Part shown: positions 31,022 to 40,755 of the stretch, one piece after another
Position numbering within the stretch: position 1 is the stretch's first letter
Layout of the letters: the number at the start of each line of letters is the position of its first letter
Assembly (NCBI GenBank): GCA_937949615.1
Contig: CALEDQ010000002.1
Location: forward strand, 1-47,411
From: an uncultured bacterium
Lineage (GTDB): Bacteria; Muiribacteriota; Ozemobacteria; Ozemobacterales; Ozemobacteraceae
Length of the DNA stretch: 47,411 nt
Direction of reading: 5' to 3'
The notes under the pieces: model-generated
Database searches by the model: none
What the model was told of the DNA's origin: nothing
What the model saw: only the letters and a program-made list of their open reading frames with translations
Position numbers and translations under genes: made by a program

Positions 31022-34000
31022 ATGAAAAAGGCGAACAGAATTATTAAAAAGATCTTCTCGATACTGTTACCTGGGCTGGTATTGATGGCTCAGGCGGCTT
31101 ACGCCGGCGACAGCATCATTCCGCCTGAAATGCGTGAAATCGCAGTTCAGCAGGGTCAGAATGCCAGAAAAGCAGGTCTTGAGGCAGATCTTGGCCCGTT
31201 CATGAATGCGCCCCTGATGCAGCGCACCATCGAGATCAACGCCAGCCAGTTTGGTCTCAAGGGCTCAATTCGCGCTGTTGTCGGCGGTCGTAATTTTTCG
31301 GCGGCCGATGTCGATTTTGCCATGATCCCGTTCTCGACCTCAAACGGCTATGGTTTAAGCAATCTCTATCATGACGGCGGCGAATGGCCGGGTACCGGTG
31401 GAGTTACCAATACCGATGACGGTGCCGCAAGCTTTGGTTCAGATCAGGCCGCCGAAATCTATGATGTTGATGGCAATGGCCATTACCCGAAGGCAGTTCT
31501 GCGCTATATCGGTACCCATTGTTATATTTTTGTGCCGGTAATGTTTTTTCCGACCCTGCCCCGACCTCTTTCGTCATCTGAAGACGTCACTCCTGCCGCT
31601 CAGGCAGCGTGGGGCATGTACTGGCCTGACAGCATCGCAATGCAGAACGGCCCGTATTATTTTGCACCCGACGCCAATGGTACCGTTCTTGAGCCTCGTT
31701 ATGTTCTCGGTGCCGATAAGAATTACGCCCGTCTGAAACTGAAAGAAATGGCTGACCAGTTCGATGCGGTCATTTACCCGAAGATTCGCGAGCATTTTGG
31801 TTCTGAAGCCGACATCGACGGCGACCCCAAAATTTACATTCTTCTCGACGACATTCGCGATGGCAGTGGCAGTTTCCGCGGTTACTTCTGGGCCGGCAAC
31901 CAGTTTCCCAGAACATCTCAGGCTCTCAGCAACGAGAAGGAAATGGTCAACATCGACCTCTTTCCGAGCTTCGTGCTTGCTCAGACCGATACCTATGGCA
32001 CTCTGGCCCATGAATTCACCCACATGGTAATCTTCAACGAGAATTACCGGGTCGAAAACGGCCAGCTGCTCGGCATGCAGCGCTGGCTTGAAGAGGGGCT
32101 CACCCAGTATGCCCAGCATCTCTATGATGGTAAATTCACCTCAAATCTTGATGAATTCATCAAAAAGCCTGATACGATTCTGGCTGAAGACAGAATTATC
32201 GATGTCTGGCTGGGCTCAAGCCCCTATGCCAACTATGGCGCTTCTTTCCTCTGGATATATTATCTGGTCGAAAAATACGGCGGATCAAATCTGCCCGGCT
32301 TTCTCAAGGCGATTGTCAGAAACCGTGATGGCGGCATGGGAAGCATCGACGCCGTCCTGCAGACCTATAATATCGATTCGAAAAAGGTTTTCGAGGACTG
32401 GGTTATTGCCAACTATCTCGATAAAACGAGGAAGCGCGATGGCCAGCTGCTGAATAGTGGTAAGTGGGGCTATCTCGTCGACAACGACTTTAATGAAGCC
32501 AACAATATTGGCAAATATGAAAGACTGCCGGTTAAATTTTCTGAAAAGGTAATTCTGACCGAGCAGGTCACTGCCCGTTCATCGAACGTTAACCCCTGGG
32601 CTGCCGATTATGTCGAGATTTCAGGTAATACCGGCAATCTCAATCTGGCCTTTGACGGTGACAACAGCGGTCAGTTCAGAGCTGCCGTCATCAAAAGAGG
32701 CTCGCAGATCGACCCGGCCGTAGATTTTATCTATCTTGACGATCGTCAGGCCGGTAATACCATAATTCAGAATTATGGCTACAACAATGCCTACGAAAAC
32801 CTGGTGCTGGTGCCAATGGTTGTGCAGAACAACAATTACACCAAACTCAGTTATGTTTATTCGGCCAGTTTCGATGACCTCAAAGTTGCGATTTTCCCGA
32901 ATCCGACCTTCGAAAATCATCTGCACATCATTGTCAAGACCGACAAAAAGTTTGCCACTGAGCCGAGACTGCAGATGACCTACGAAGGGGAACAGGGTTA
33001 CCTGGTAATGACCGCGATTAACGACTCAACCTATATGACCAACTACAGTCTCACCAAGTCAGGGGAAGGGGTAATCGTGGCCAACGGCACCAATGCCGAC
33101 GGGGTAATTCTCTCGAACCAGCTGCAGTTCTCAGCCGTATATTACCCGCCCAACAGTCAGGGCCTGCTGTCTGCGTCTTTCGCAAGTCTGAATATTCCTG
33201 CCGGTTCTCTGCGCGCCGGTGGCACTGTAGTTATGGCTGCTCCCGAAAATCCGGTTTCCTATGCCGGTATTAATCGCATCAGCAGAAATATCGATGTCAC
33301 TCTGCCGGTCGAAAAAACCGATAAGGCACTTGAAATTTCGATTCCGCTCAATCCGCTCAGCGGCAGTAATGCTCACGCCGGTCTCTATCGTGTTTCCGGC
33401 AGCGGCCATAAATGGGTCGGGCCGGTCGCGGTTGCCGATGGCAGGGCTAAAGGTGCGATCGACTTTTCCGGCAGCGTTTTCGTCGCCATTGACGATACAG
33501 TTCCGACTGTCGTTTCTGAAGCAGAACCTGCCGGCAACAACCTGATCGCCATCAGTGCCGATGATCTTGGCAGTGGCATCGACGGTTCGAGCGTCAGGGT
33601 TACATACGGTGGCCGCAGTCTGCCGGTTAAGACTGGCGAAGAAGGCCGCATCCTGGTCGATGTGTCGTCTCTGCGTGACGGCTCTTACGATCTGTCGGTC
33701 GAAATCGCCGACAATGCCGGCAATCAGGTGACAGCAAATGTCAGAGCCGCTATTACCGCCCCGAATGCCTTGACTCAGGTGGTGACTTATCCAAACCCCG
33801 CCAATCGTTTTGTAAATCTGCGGGCAACCTTCAGCGGGCCGGCAAATGCTGGTGCGGCAGTTTCTGCGAAGGTTTCAGATGTGAGCGGTCACAAGGTCGC
33901 CACGCTCGAACTTGCTCATCGCGGTGCCGGGGTATACGAAACCCGCTGGGATCTGCTTAATGACAAAGGTAAAGCGGTTGCCAACGGTGTCTACTACGTT

Positions 34001-34066
34001 GAATTCAATGCCGGTGTTGCCGGTCAGTCTGCCAAAGAACGCCGCAAAATCGCGGTTTTGCGCTGA
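31022..34066 (+). CDS. Secreted zinc metallopeptidase with C-terminal FlgD-type Ig domain (1014 aa)
   Basis: The signal peptide (KKANRIIKK n-region, cleavage near AYA) leads to a long N-terminal part, then H330-E-F-T-H334 and the WLEEGLTQYAQ segment that supplies the third zinc ligand. Beta-sandwich regions follow, including a repeat type shared with the other peptidase (DDLGSGIDGSSVRVTYGG), and the end is a FlgD_ig-like domain with YPNPAN and KAVANGVYYVEF. The domain order and C-terminus match the peptidase at 25830, so the two are paralogues separated by the convergent glycine-zipper gene. A CAGGGG sequence precedes the ATG. Probably extracellular, degrading protein or maturing surface proteins; the C-terminal domain may mediate surface attachment. 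Confidence 0.9.
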   Translation: MKKANRIIKKIFSILLPGLVLMAQAAYAGDSIIPPEMREIAVQQGQNARKAGLEADLGPFMNAPLMQRTIEINASQFGLKGSIRAVVGGRNFSAADVDFAMIPFSTSNGYGLSNLYHDGGEWPGTGGVTNTDDGAASFGSDQAAEIYDVDGNGHYPKAVLRYIGTHCYIFVPVMFFPTLPRPLSSSEDVTPAAQAAWGMYWPDSIAMQNGPYYFAPDANGTVLEPRYVLGADKNYARLKLKEMADQFDAVIYPKIREHFGSEADIDGDPKIYILLDDIRDGSGSFRGYFWAGNQFPRTSQALSNEKEMVNIDLFPSFVLAQTDTYGTLAHEFTHMVIFNENYRVENGQLLGMQRWLEEGLTQYAQHLYDGKFTSNLDEFIKKPDTILAEDRIIDVWLGSSPYANYGASFLWIYYLVEKYGGSNLPGFLKAIVRNRDGGMGSIDAVLQTYNIDSKKVFEDWVIANYLDKTRKRDGQLLNSGKWGYLVDNDFNEANNIGKYERLPVKFSEKVILTEQVTARSSNVNPWAADYVEISGNTGNLNLAFDGDNSGQFRAAVIKRGSQIDPAVDFIYLDDRQAGNTIIQNYGYNNAYENLVLVPMVVQNNNYTKLSYVYSASFDDLKVAIFPNPTFENHLHIIVKTDKKFATEPRLQMTYEGEQGYLVMTAINDSTYMTNYSLTKSGEGVIVANGTNADGVILSNQLQFSAVYYPPNSQGLLSASFASLNIPAGSLRAGGTVVMAAPENPVSYAGINRISRNIDVTLPVEKTDKALEISIPLNPLSGSNAHAGLYRVSGSGHKWVGPVAVADGRAKGAIDFSGSVFVAIDDTVPTVVSEAEPAGNNLIAISADDLGSGIDGSSVRVTYGGRSLPVKTGEEGRILVDVSSLRDGSYDLSVEIADNAGNQVTANVRAAITAPNALTQVVTYPNPANRFVNLRATFSGPANAGAAVSAKVSDVSGHKVATLELAHRGAGVYETRWDLLNDKGKAVANGVYYVEFNAGVAGQSAKERRKIAVLR

Positions 34067-34080
34067 TAACGGAGCCTCAA

Positions 34081-34695
34081 ATGAAAAAAGCCAAATTCTT
34101 CCTGCTGTTTGTGGTCCTGATGACCTTTCCGATGATTCAGAACTGCGGTGGTGCCAGTAATGGCGGCGGCAGCAGCAGTCTGCTGATCGCCGACAAACTT
34201 GTCAACGAAGGCTGGGACTCAATAAAACTCGGCAACTATTCGACTGCCAGAGCCAGCTTTCAGCAGGCTTTCTCAGAAAATCTGACTGAGGGTCAGCGCA
34301 TTGCTGCCCACAGTGGCATGGGCTGGGCTCTGTCAAAAGAAGGAAAAATTCTTGAAGCGATTCCCTATTTTGAAATCGCAGCCGAAAAAGATAACGAAGC
34401 CAAGGTCGGCCTGGCAGGAGCTCTTATTTACCGTCATCAGACTGCTGTCGATTATGTCAGAGCCGCAGAAATCCTCGGCAACATGCCGCCGGAAAAGTTT
34501 GCTCAGCAGCATTCCGGCCTGGCTCTGAGCTCTGCCAAGGTTCATGGTCTGGCAGCTCTTTCTTATGCCCTTGCCGGCGATATGGAACAGGCGAAAATCT
34601 ATATGAACAAGGCCGCTGCTTTAGATTCGATGATGGTCGGCACCACGGTTGACCGTCTTGACGAAGCGTTTTTCCTGCTTGGCTGGAAAGACTGA
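34081..34695 (+). CDS. TPR-like envelope protein, possible lipoprotein (204 aa)
   Basis: The N-terminus (KKAKFFLLFVVLMTF) ends at C22 in MIQNCGG, which is a lipobox-like site with a non-standard N before C, so lipidation is uncertain. A Gly/Ser linker precedes about three TPR-like helical repeats (for example DSIKLGNYSTARASFQQAF and AAHSGMGWALSKEGKILEAI). GGAG lies upstream of the ATG, and it follows the peptidase by 14 nt, so it is co-transcribed. A terminator closes the unit. It may act as an assembly or docking partner for the peptidase, an inference from position. Confidence 0.82.
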   Translation: MKKAKFFLLFVVLMTFPMIQNCGGASNGGGSSSLLIADKLVNEGWDSIKLGNYSTARASFQQAFSENLTEGQRIAAHSGMGWALSKEGKILEAIPYFEIAAEKDNEAKVGLAGALIYRHQTAVDYVRAAEILGNMPPEKFAQQHSGLALSSAKVHGLAALSYALAGDMEQAKIYMNKAAALDSMMVGTTVDRLDEAFFLLGWKD

Positions 34696-34715
34696 GTATT
34701 GTATTTTTTGAACTG

Positions 34716-34762
34716 AGGGGCTGCCCCCGGGTTTGCAAGGCCTGCCGGTGCAGCCCTTTTAT
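34716..34762 (+). terminator. Intrinsic terminator of the peptidase-TPR unit
   Basis: GGGCTGC (34718-34724) pairs with GCAGCCC (34750-34756), extended by a G-T and an A-T pair, and is followed by TTTTATT. The loop of 25 nt is long and has its own CCGG/CCGG complementarity. Confidence 0.65.
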
Positions 34763-34774
34763 TATGCCTTTTTA

Positions 34775-34804
34775 TTGTCTGACGGCGGTTGAATCTGATA
34801 TAGT
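34775..34804 (+). promoter_or_regulatory. Predicted promoter of the giant TPR gene
   Basis: TTGTCT (34775-34780), 18 nt, then TATAGT (34799-34804). Start near 34811 would give a leader of about 28 nt with a weak AAGAG ribosome-binding site. Confidence 0.45.
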
Positions 34805-34838
34805 TATGCGCAAAAGCCATTGAAGCAAGAGTAAATTT

Positions 34839-37800
34839 ATGAAGCAAATACGCCTCGACAGAATTCTGTTCTTTCTGCTGACCGCCGCTGTAATCTGCTG
34901 GACTGGCCTGCAGGCTGCCCCGGCCGAAAACAGCCCCGGGCTTGAAAAAAACGGACAGCAGAAGAAAGCAATAGAGATTTCCCCCGATAAAACATCAGAA
35001 GAAGCAGCCAGAACAGTTTCTGGTAAAGAGTCTGATGTGGCTGATAGCGGCGCGACCGTTTCCGAGAAAAAAGGGCTGGAGCTGACTCAAGAAGAACTGC
35101 TTGAACAGGATGAACTGCTGCGCGCTGAAGTGATGGGCTTTGTTAAGGAAAATGCCGATCGGCAGGCCGGCGAAGGCTGGCTTTATCTGGCGCATCATTA
35201 TCGCGAGCTCAAAGAACCCGAGCGGTCTTTGATGTATCTCAGGACTCTGCGCCGCGCTGAGCATATCAACCCGCGCCTTGTCTGGGAGGCCATTCTGCTG
35301 AACGCCGAAATTCTCAAGGAACAAAAAGAATTCGCGGCGGCGCTGAAAGACCTCGATCAGCTGATTGCCATGGTGCCGGCCAGAATTTACCTGGTGCGTG
35401 CCAAAATTGCCCGAGCTGAGTTGCTTGGGCGCAGTCTTACCGACATAAAAGAGCTTTGGGCGGCATTTTATCGCTATTATCAGGGGTTCCCCGAAAAGCC
35501 GGACGTTGAAGCAATTCAGTATCTGATGGGTTTTGAGAGGGGATATGACCTTGAGATTGCCATGAAAGCTCTCACCGCCTGGGAAGAAATAGCAAAATTC
35601 CCTGAAGTCGAGGCCAGTAATCTGGCCCTGTTGCATATTGCCATGCTGCACGCCTTCGACCTCAACAACCCGGCGCGCGCGGTTCCATATCTTCAGAAAA
35701 TTGCCGAAGGTGAGTCAGTAACAGCCGATGCGGCTTTTTTGATGGGCGTCATCAGACATTTTTATCTGAAAAACGACGAATACAAAGTGGCTATCGATGA
35801 TTACAGCCTGTTTCGGAAAAAGACCGAAAGTCTTGAAGGTTATAGGATTGCTGGTATTCTGCAGGGGCAGCTGTTAACCGAACAGCTTGCCGATCACGAT
35901 GCTGCGGTAAATACTCTTCAGACTCTTCTCGAAACTCCGCCGCATCTGGTCGCATCTGAATCTTTTTCGCTGCTGCGCCGCCGCGAGCTGCGTGATGAAG
36001 AGATCGACTGGGCAATGCTGGCCTGTCGCATGGCTGGCTATATCTGTGAATTCCGGCTCAAAAACCTTGAACGGGCGCGCTACTTTTACAAAAAAATAGA
36101 AGAGCTCAACAAAGAGCGCAGTACTCCGGTCGAAGACCCGATTAATGTGGCGGCTCTGCAGAGAACGGCTCCAGAAGTATCGCCAGGCGATCTGCTGTTC
36201 GATATGGCTTTCGAAAAATATCGCAGCCACAAAATGAATGAAGCTTTGCAGCTTTATGAGCAGTTCATTGCCAGCTATCCTGACAGTAATCTATTTAGAG
36301 AGGCGATTTTCAGGGTTGCGGTCATTACTGACGACGACCTGCGCAATTATGAAGAGGCCCTGAAACTTTATCAGCGCTATCTCATCAGGTTTGCACCGGT
36401 CAAATCAACCTGGAACCTCGATGTGCTCTATGACTGGGGGCGCATTGACGAGGTGCGCTACCGTATCGGCAATCTGCTGGCTCTTCACCTTAAAAAGCCT
36501 GTCGAAGCGCTCGAAATTTTCGAGCAGCTCGGTTCGATCTACCCCGACAGTTACTGGGCGATGCAGGGCCTCAAAGACAGCATCAGAATTTATAATGACG
36601 ATCTTTCAGACCCGGACAAGGCCAACAGCCTCATGGAAGAGTTCATCAGACGCTATCCCGAAGCGAAAGACTCTGCCGATTACCGCCTGAAGCTTTATAA
36701 GATCCTTCTTGCCAAAGATGAGCAGATCAAGGCTCTGCAGATACTGCGGGATTACCTTGACCACGCACTGCCTTCCGAGAAAGATTACTTTTCGCTCAAG
36801 CAGCAGTGGCGCGATCTGGCCTACAAAATCAGAGAAGAAAGCCTGCGCCGCACGCTCAAGGTCATCGGGCCTCTCGACCGGGTCACAGTTTATCAGAATC
36901 TTATCGATGTTGTCTGCCTGGCATCTTCTTCTGCGCCTCTTGAATCGCTCGTCGAAGAGATCAAAACTCTCAATCTCAGCGAAGAAGCCAGATGGACGCT
37001 GGTTTATGAGGCCGGAACCAGGTTCTATCAGAATTACCCGGGTAAAGCGCTCGGTATTTTTGAAGAACTTGCGCAAAATGCCACTGGAACTCCTCAGCTG
37101 GCCTGTCTGATGACGCTTGGCAATATTGCCTGGCGGGTCGACAAAGACATTGAGGCGGCTGCTAAATGGTATGAACGAGCTGAAAAACTGCTGCCACTAA
37201 CTGATGCGCGTGCCGAAATCCCTGCCTACCGTCTGGGAAGGCTCTATCTGGTACAGGGGCATGGCCTTAAAGGGCTCGAAAAGCTGCGCCTGTTTACGGT
37301 TCGTTTTCCGCGCAGCCGTTACCTCGCCAGGGCTTATGTCGCGATGGGCGATGCCTGTAATGCTCTTTTCAGCCCCGAAAAGGCAGAGAGATATTACCGG
37401 CGGGCGGCCCGCATTGCACCGAAAATGGCTGAGGATATCAGTAAAAAACTGAAAGAGCTCGATGGTCAGATGACTTCGCAGCAATGGCTGCGAAAAAGAG
37501 CCGCTCAGCTGAAAGGTCGCAGCGAAGAAGAGCTGCCGGAAGATGAAGAGCCGGCTGATTCAGGCATGTCGGCCGCCGCCGGCGAAGTTAAAAATGCCGA
37601 TCAGCTGTCAGCCGAAGACCTTGAAAAACTGTCGGTTGCTGCTCTTTACGGTCTGTTTCTGCGTGAGAACCAGAAGAAAACCCCGGACGGCGACCGTCTG
37701 GCGATGTTTCTTGTCGAAGCTCTGATGCGCGAAAAGGTCGATGGCGATTTACGGCAGCGGGCTCTGCGGCAGCTCGTTTCCACAAGATTTTTCCGTTTCC

Positions 37801-40736
37801 GCAATGCCGAACAATTTATCGAGGAAGCGAAAAAGCTGCTGCAGCGGCATAACTACGCTGACTGGCAGTCAGAGCTTCTGTTCAGGCTTGCCCAGACCCA
37901 GGATCATTTTGCGAAAGACTATGTCGAAGCAAATAAATCCTATTTCGAATATCTGTCGTTCTTTCCGAACGGTCGGCGTGCCGAAGAGGTCAGATGCAGG
38001 ATCCCTGCTGTTTACGCACTTGCCGATGACGTGAAAAATGCTTATCGTTTTTTCGAAAAGCTGATCAATGATAGAAATCTGGCAGATGAACTGCGCGTCG
38101 ATGCTTCGATGCAGATGGCAAAGCTGCAGATAACCGATGGCAAAAAGAAAGAAGCGATCAGAACCCTCGAAGCTGCTCTGGCTTTCAAATCGCCGAAGCA
38201 CCCCGAAATCTGTCTGCGCCTCGAAAAGCTGACCGAAGATTTCACCTATGTCAGAAGGGCTCTCGAAGCTGAAGGCGAAGAAGAATTCAGACTCAAAGCC
38301 CTTACCCGACTGGTTAAAAAGGCAGAAGAAGATCGCGACTATCTGGCAGCAGCAGCCCTGCTGCGCGATTTTTCCGAAACTTTCAAGCTGCCTGAATCTC
38401 AGGTTTTTATCGAGAAAAAAGTCGAAGAACTCGGAAAACGTGGCGCTATCGAAGAGATTGAAGATCTTATCGACCAGTATCCTGAAGAACCCGAAACCGC
38501 CGGGCGCATGTTCAAACTGGCCCGCATGATCGAGGGTGCCGAAAATACCAGATATCGATCTGAAGACCTTTTTTACGAAATCACCCTGATCTACCCGGAA
38601 TCTGAATTTTTCCGCGAAAGTAAGATCAGAGCCGAGAATACCCGTGCCATCAAGGCCCTCTCGGAGCTTGGCGATATGTTGAAAAAAGGTGTTAAAGGCG
38701 CCGAAGGTGAAGAAGTCATCATCGAGCGTGCCCGCCTGCTCAAAGAAAACCTGCAGGACCTCAATGCCGCCGCCGAAAATTATGAAAGCTTCATCAGACT
38801 TTTTCCGGCTTCACCACGTCTCGATGAGGTCTATCTTAATCTCGGAGAAATCGCTCTCGCCGAAAATGGCGACAGTGAAAAAGCCTTCAAATATTGGGAG
38901 CAGGGGCTTGCCGCCAGCCGCGACCCATTTATGCGCGAAGAACTGACTGTTCGTATCAATCGCCTAAAGCTTTTCCGGCAGCGGGTTCTGCTTTCTGAAG
39001 ATCAGATCGAGCGCGAAAAAGGGCTGAAAGAAGTTTTCAGGGTCTGGAAAGTCGAAAAGAACCGGGTTCAGGCACTTGGCCTGCTTGAGAATGCCATTGC
39101 CCGTCTCGAAAACCGGCCAGACGTGGCGCGCATGCGTTACTATGCCGCGAGAATTTTCGAAGAAGCCGGTAACTACACTAAAGCAGCCACCGAATATGAA
39201 CGCGCTCTGCGCAGCCTTTATCACCCCGGCTGCCGCAAAGATATGATCCTTTACCGCCTTGCTCGCATGCATGCCGCTCAGAAGAACGAAAAAGAGGCGG
39301 CCAGATGGTATCTGGCGCTTATTACCAGATACCCGCGCAGTATGCTGAGTCGATCGGCTTACTACTGGCTGAGCAAGCACGCTCTTGCCGGTAAAAATCT
39401 GGCTCAGGCCCATAACCATCTCGAAACGCTTCTCAGTTTCAGGTCGCTTAACCCGCTGCATCGCGAAGCTGTCATTGCAAAGCAGCGCGAAATCGAAGCG
39501 AAGCTGAATGTTGAAGAACTCGAGAAACTGAAGGCCTATTCCAGAACCGGTGGCTCTGACCTGCCGTATTTCATCGGCAAGGTGCTCGAAAACAGCCTGA
39601 GAGATTACGACCGCGCAATTCTGCAATATGAAGATTTTCTTAAAACCAACCCGCCGGTCAGGCGCAGCCGCGAGATTCTGCGCAAAATTGCCGATCTCTA
39701 CGAAAAGAAGGGCGACTACGTCAAGACCGTCAGTTACCTCGATCTGCTTTTGAATACCTATGAACCGCATCTCAACAATTTCGATCTGATCATACGCATC
39801 GGCTCACTGGTTGAAGATAAACTCGACAACCCTGAATTGACCGAGCTGTTTTTCAGTTCGATCGTCGCTGAATATAGCAAAGTTCGCAAAGTCAGAGAAT
39901 TTGCTGAAGCAAAGCTGCGTCGTCTTGAGGAAAAGAAGCGTGAAAAGGTCGCTAAACCCCGTGGTCGCAAGGTCGTTAAGCGCGTCTACAGTGAAGATGA
40001 CGAAGCCGTGCTCGAAGAGATGGAAGCCATCGTCGAACGGCAGGTTCAGGATCTGCAGGACTTCAAACAGGCTGAACGCCAGCTCGAAGACCTCTGGAAC
40101 GCCAACCCCGAATCGCTGGCTACTCTCGATATCATGAAAACCCTGTTTGAGCTCAACAATAAAGAGCTGCGCGACCCGCAGAAAGCGGCCGATTACATGG
40201 AGCGCTGGCTGGAAGAGAACCCGTCAGACCCGCTTTACAAGGAGTATACACTCAAACTTTACGACCATTTCATGGATACCCTGCGGGATGGTCAGAGAGC
40301 CCTGCGTCTGCTCGAAGCTTATACGCGCGAACACCCGATTTCGATCGAAACCCTCGATATCGAGCTGAAGCTGGCGCTCGCCAACGAGCTGCTGATACGT
40401 AACTTCGACGAAGCCCGCCGCGGTTATCAGAGAATAATCGATACTCAGCAGAATGATCCGGTGGTGCACGAAGCTTACTATCGTCTCGGTTTCGTTCTGC
40501 GTGAGGGTTTTGCCAACTATGACGAGGCGATCAGAACCTGGCAGGCGGTTATCGACAAATTCTACAACAACCAGTTTGCCGACAAGGCCCAGTATGCCAT
40601 CGCTTTCACCTACGAGACCTACCGCCGTGACTACACCAATGCCCGTCAGAATTACGAAAAGATACTGCAGCTGTACCCGAACTCAAGCCTGCAGACTCAG
40701 GTGCGCGAGGCCCTGCTGCGCATAGAAGGAAAATAG
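34839..40736 (+). CDS. Giant secreted TPR protein (1965 aa)
   Basis: A hydrophobic leader (about residues 8-27, ending GLQAAPA) suggests export. Almost the whole length is tetratricopeptide-like repeats of the YbgF/BamD style, where pairs such as YEQFIASYPDSNLFREAIF and YQRYLIRFAP recur. Two low-complexity breaks are seen: an acidic one at about 895-915 (EELPEDEEPADSG) and a basic one at about 1698-1715 (KKREKVAKPRGRKVVKR). The repeated consensus is a D/N-x-x-x-A-x-x-x-Y-x-x-F/L-L-x-x-x-P pattern. No enzymatic domain is present, so it is most likely a periplasmic scaffold. The following HEAT-repeat gene, 19 nt away, is probably co-transcribed. The SD is weak. Confidence 0.9.
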   Translation: MKQIRLDRILFFLLTAAVICWTGLQAAPAENSPGLEKNGQQKKAIEISPDKTSEEAARTVSGKESDVADSGATVSEKKGLELTQEELLEQDELLRAEVMGFVKENADRQAGEGWLYLAHHYRELKEPERSLMYLRTLRRAEHINPRLVWEAILLNAEILKEQKEFAAALKDLDQLIAMVPARIYLVRAKIARAELLGRSLTDIKELWAAFYRYYQGFPEKPDVEAIQYLMGFERGYDLEIAMKALTAWEEIAKFPEVEASNLALLHIAMLHAFDLNNPARAVPYLQKIAEGESVTADAAFLMGVIRHFYLKNDEYKVAIDDYSLFRKKTESLEGYRIAGILQGQLLTEQLADHDAAVNTLQTLLETPPHLVASESFSLLRRRELRDEEIDWAMLACRMAGYICEFRLKNLERARYFYKKIEELNKERSTPVEDPINVAALQRTAPEVSPGDLLFDMAFEKYRSHKMNEALQLYEQFIASYPDSNLFREAIFRVAVITDDDLRNYEEALKLYQRYLIRFAPVKSTWNLDVLYDWGRIDEVRYRIGNLLALHLKKPVEALEIFEQLGSIYPDSYWAMQGLKDSIRIYNDDLSDPDKANSLMEEFIRRYPEAKDSADYRLKLYKILLAKDEQIKALQILRDYLDHALPSEKDYFSLKQQWRDLAYKIREESLRRTLKVIGPLDRVTVYQNLIDVVCLASSSAPLESLVEEIKTLNLSEEARWTLVYEAGTRFYQNYPGKALGIFEELAQNATGTPQLACLMTLGNIAWRVDKDIEAAAKWYERAEKLLPLTDARAEIPAYRLGRLYLVQGHGLKGLEKLRLFTVRFPRSRYLARAYVAMGDACNALFSPEKAERYYRRAARIAPKMAEDISKKLKELDGQMTSQQWLRKRAAQLKGRSEEELPEDEEPADSGMSAAAGEVKNADQLSAEDLEKLSVAALYGLFLRENQKKTPDGDRLAMFLVEALMREKVDGDLRQRALRQLVSTRFFRFRNAEQFIEEAKKLLQRHNYADWQSELLFRLAQTQDHFAKDYVEANKSYFEYLSFFPNGRRAEEVRCRIPAVYALADDVKNAYRFFEKLINDRNLADELRVDASMQMAKLQITDGKKKEAIRTLEAALAFKSPKHPEICLRLEKLTEDFTYVRRALEAEGEEEFRLKALTRLVKKAEEDRDYLAAAALLRDFSETFKLPESQVFIEKKVEELGKRGAIEEIEDLIDQYPEEPETAGRMFKLARMIEGAENTRYRSEDLFYEITLIYPESEFFRESKIRAENTRAIKALSELGDMLKKGVKGAEGEEVIIERARLLKENLQDLNAAAENYESFIRLFPASPRLDEVYLNLGEIALAENGDSEKAFKYWEQGLAASRDPFMREELTVRINRLKLFRQRVLLSEDQIEREKGLKEVFRVWKVEKNRVQALGLLENAIARLENRPDVARMRYYAARIFEEAGNYTKAATEYERALRSLYHPGCRKDMILYRLARMHAAQKNEKEAARWYLALITRYPRSMLSRSAYYWLSKHALAGKNLAQAHNHLETLLSFRSLNPLHREAVIAKQREIEAKLNVEELEKLKAYSRTGGSDLPYFIGKVLENSLRDYDRAILQYEDFLKTNPPVRRSREILRKIADLYEKKGDYVKTVSYLDLLLNTYEPHLNNFDLIIRIGSLVEDKLDNPELTELFFSSIVAEYSKVRKVREFAEAKLRRLEEKKREKVAKPRGRKVVKRVYSEDDEAVLEEMEAIVERQVQDLQDFKQAERQLEDLWNANPESLATLDIMKTLFELNNKELRDPQKAADYMERWLEENPSDPLYKEYTLKLYDHFMDTLRDGQRALRLLEAYTREHPISIETLDIELKLALANELLIRNFDEARRGYQRIIDTQQNDPVVHEAYYRLGFVLREGFANYDEAIRTWQAVIDKFYNNQFADKAQYAIAFTYETYRRDYTNARQNYEKILQLYPNSSLQTQVREALLRIEGK

Positions 40737-40755
40737 TTTGTGAAAGGGATTCTGC

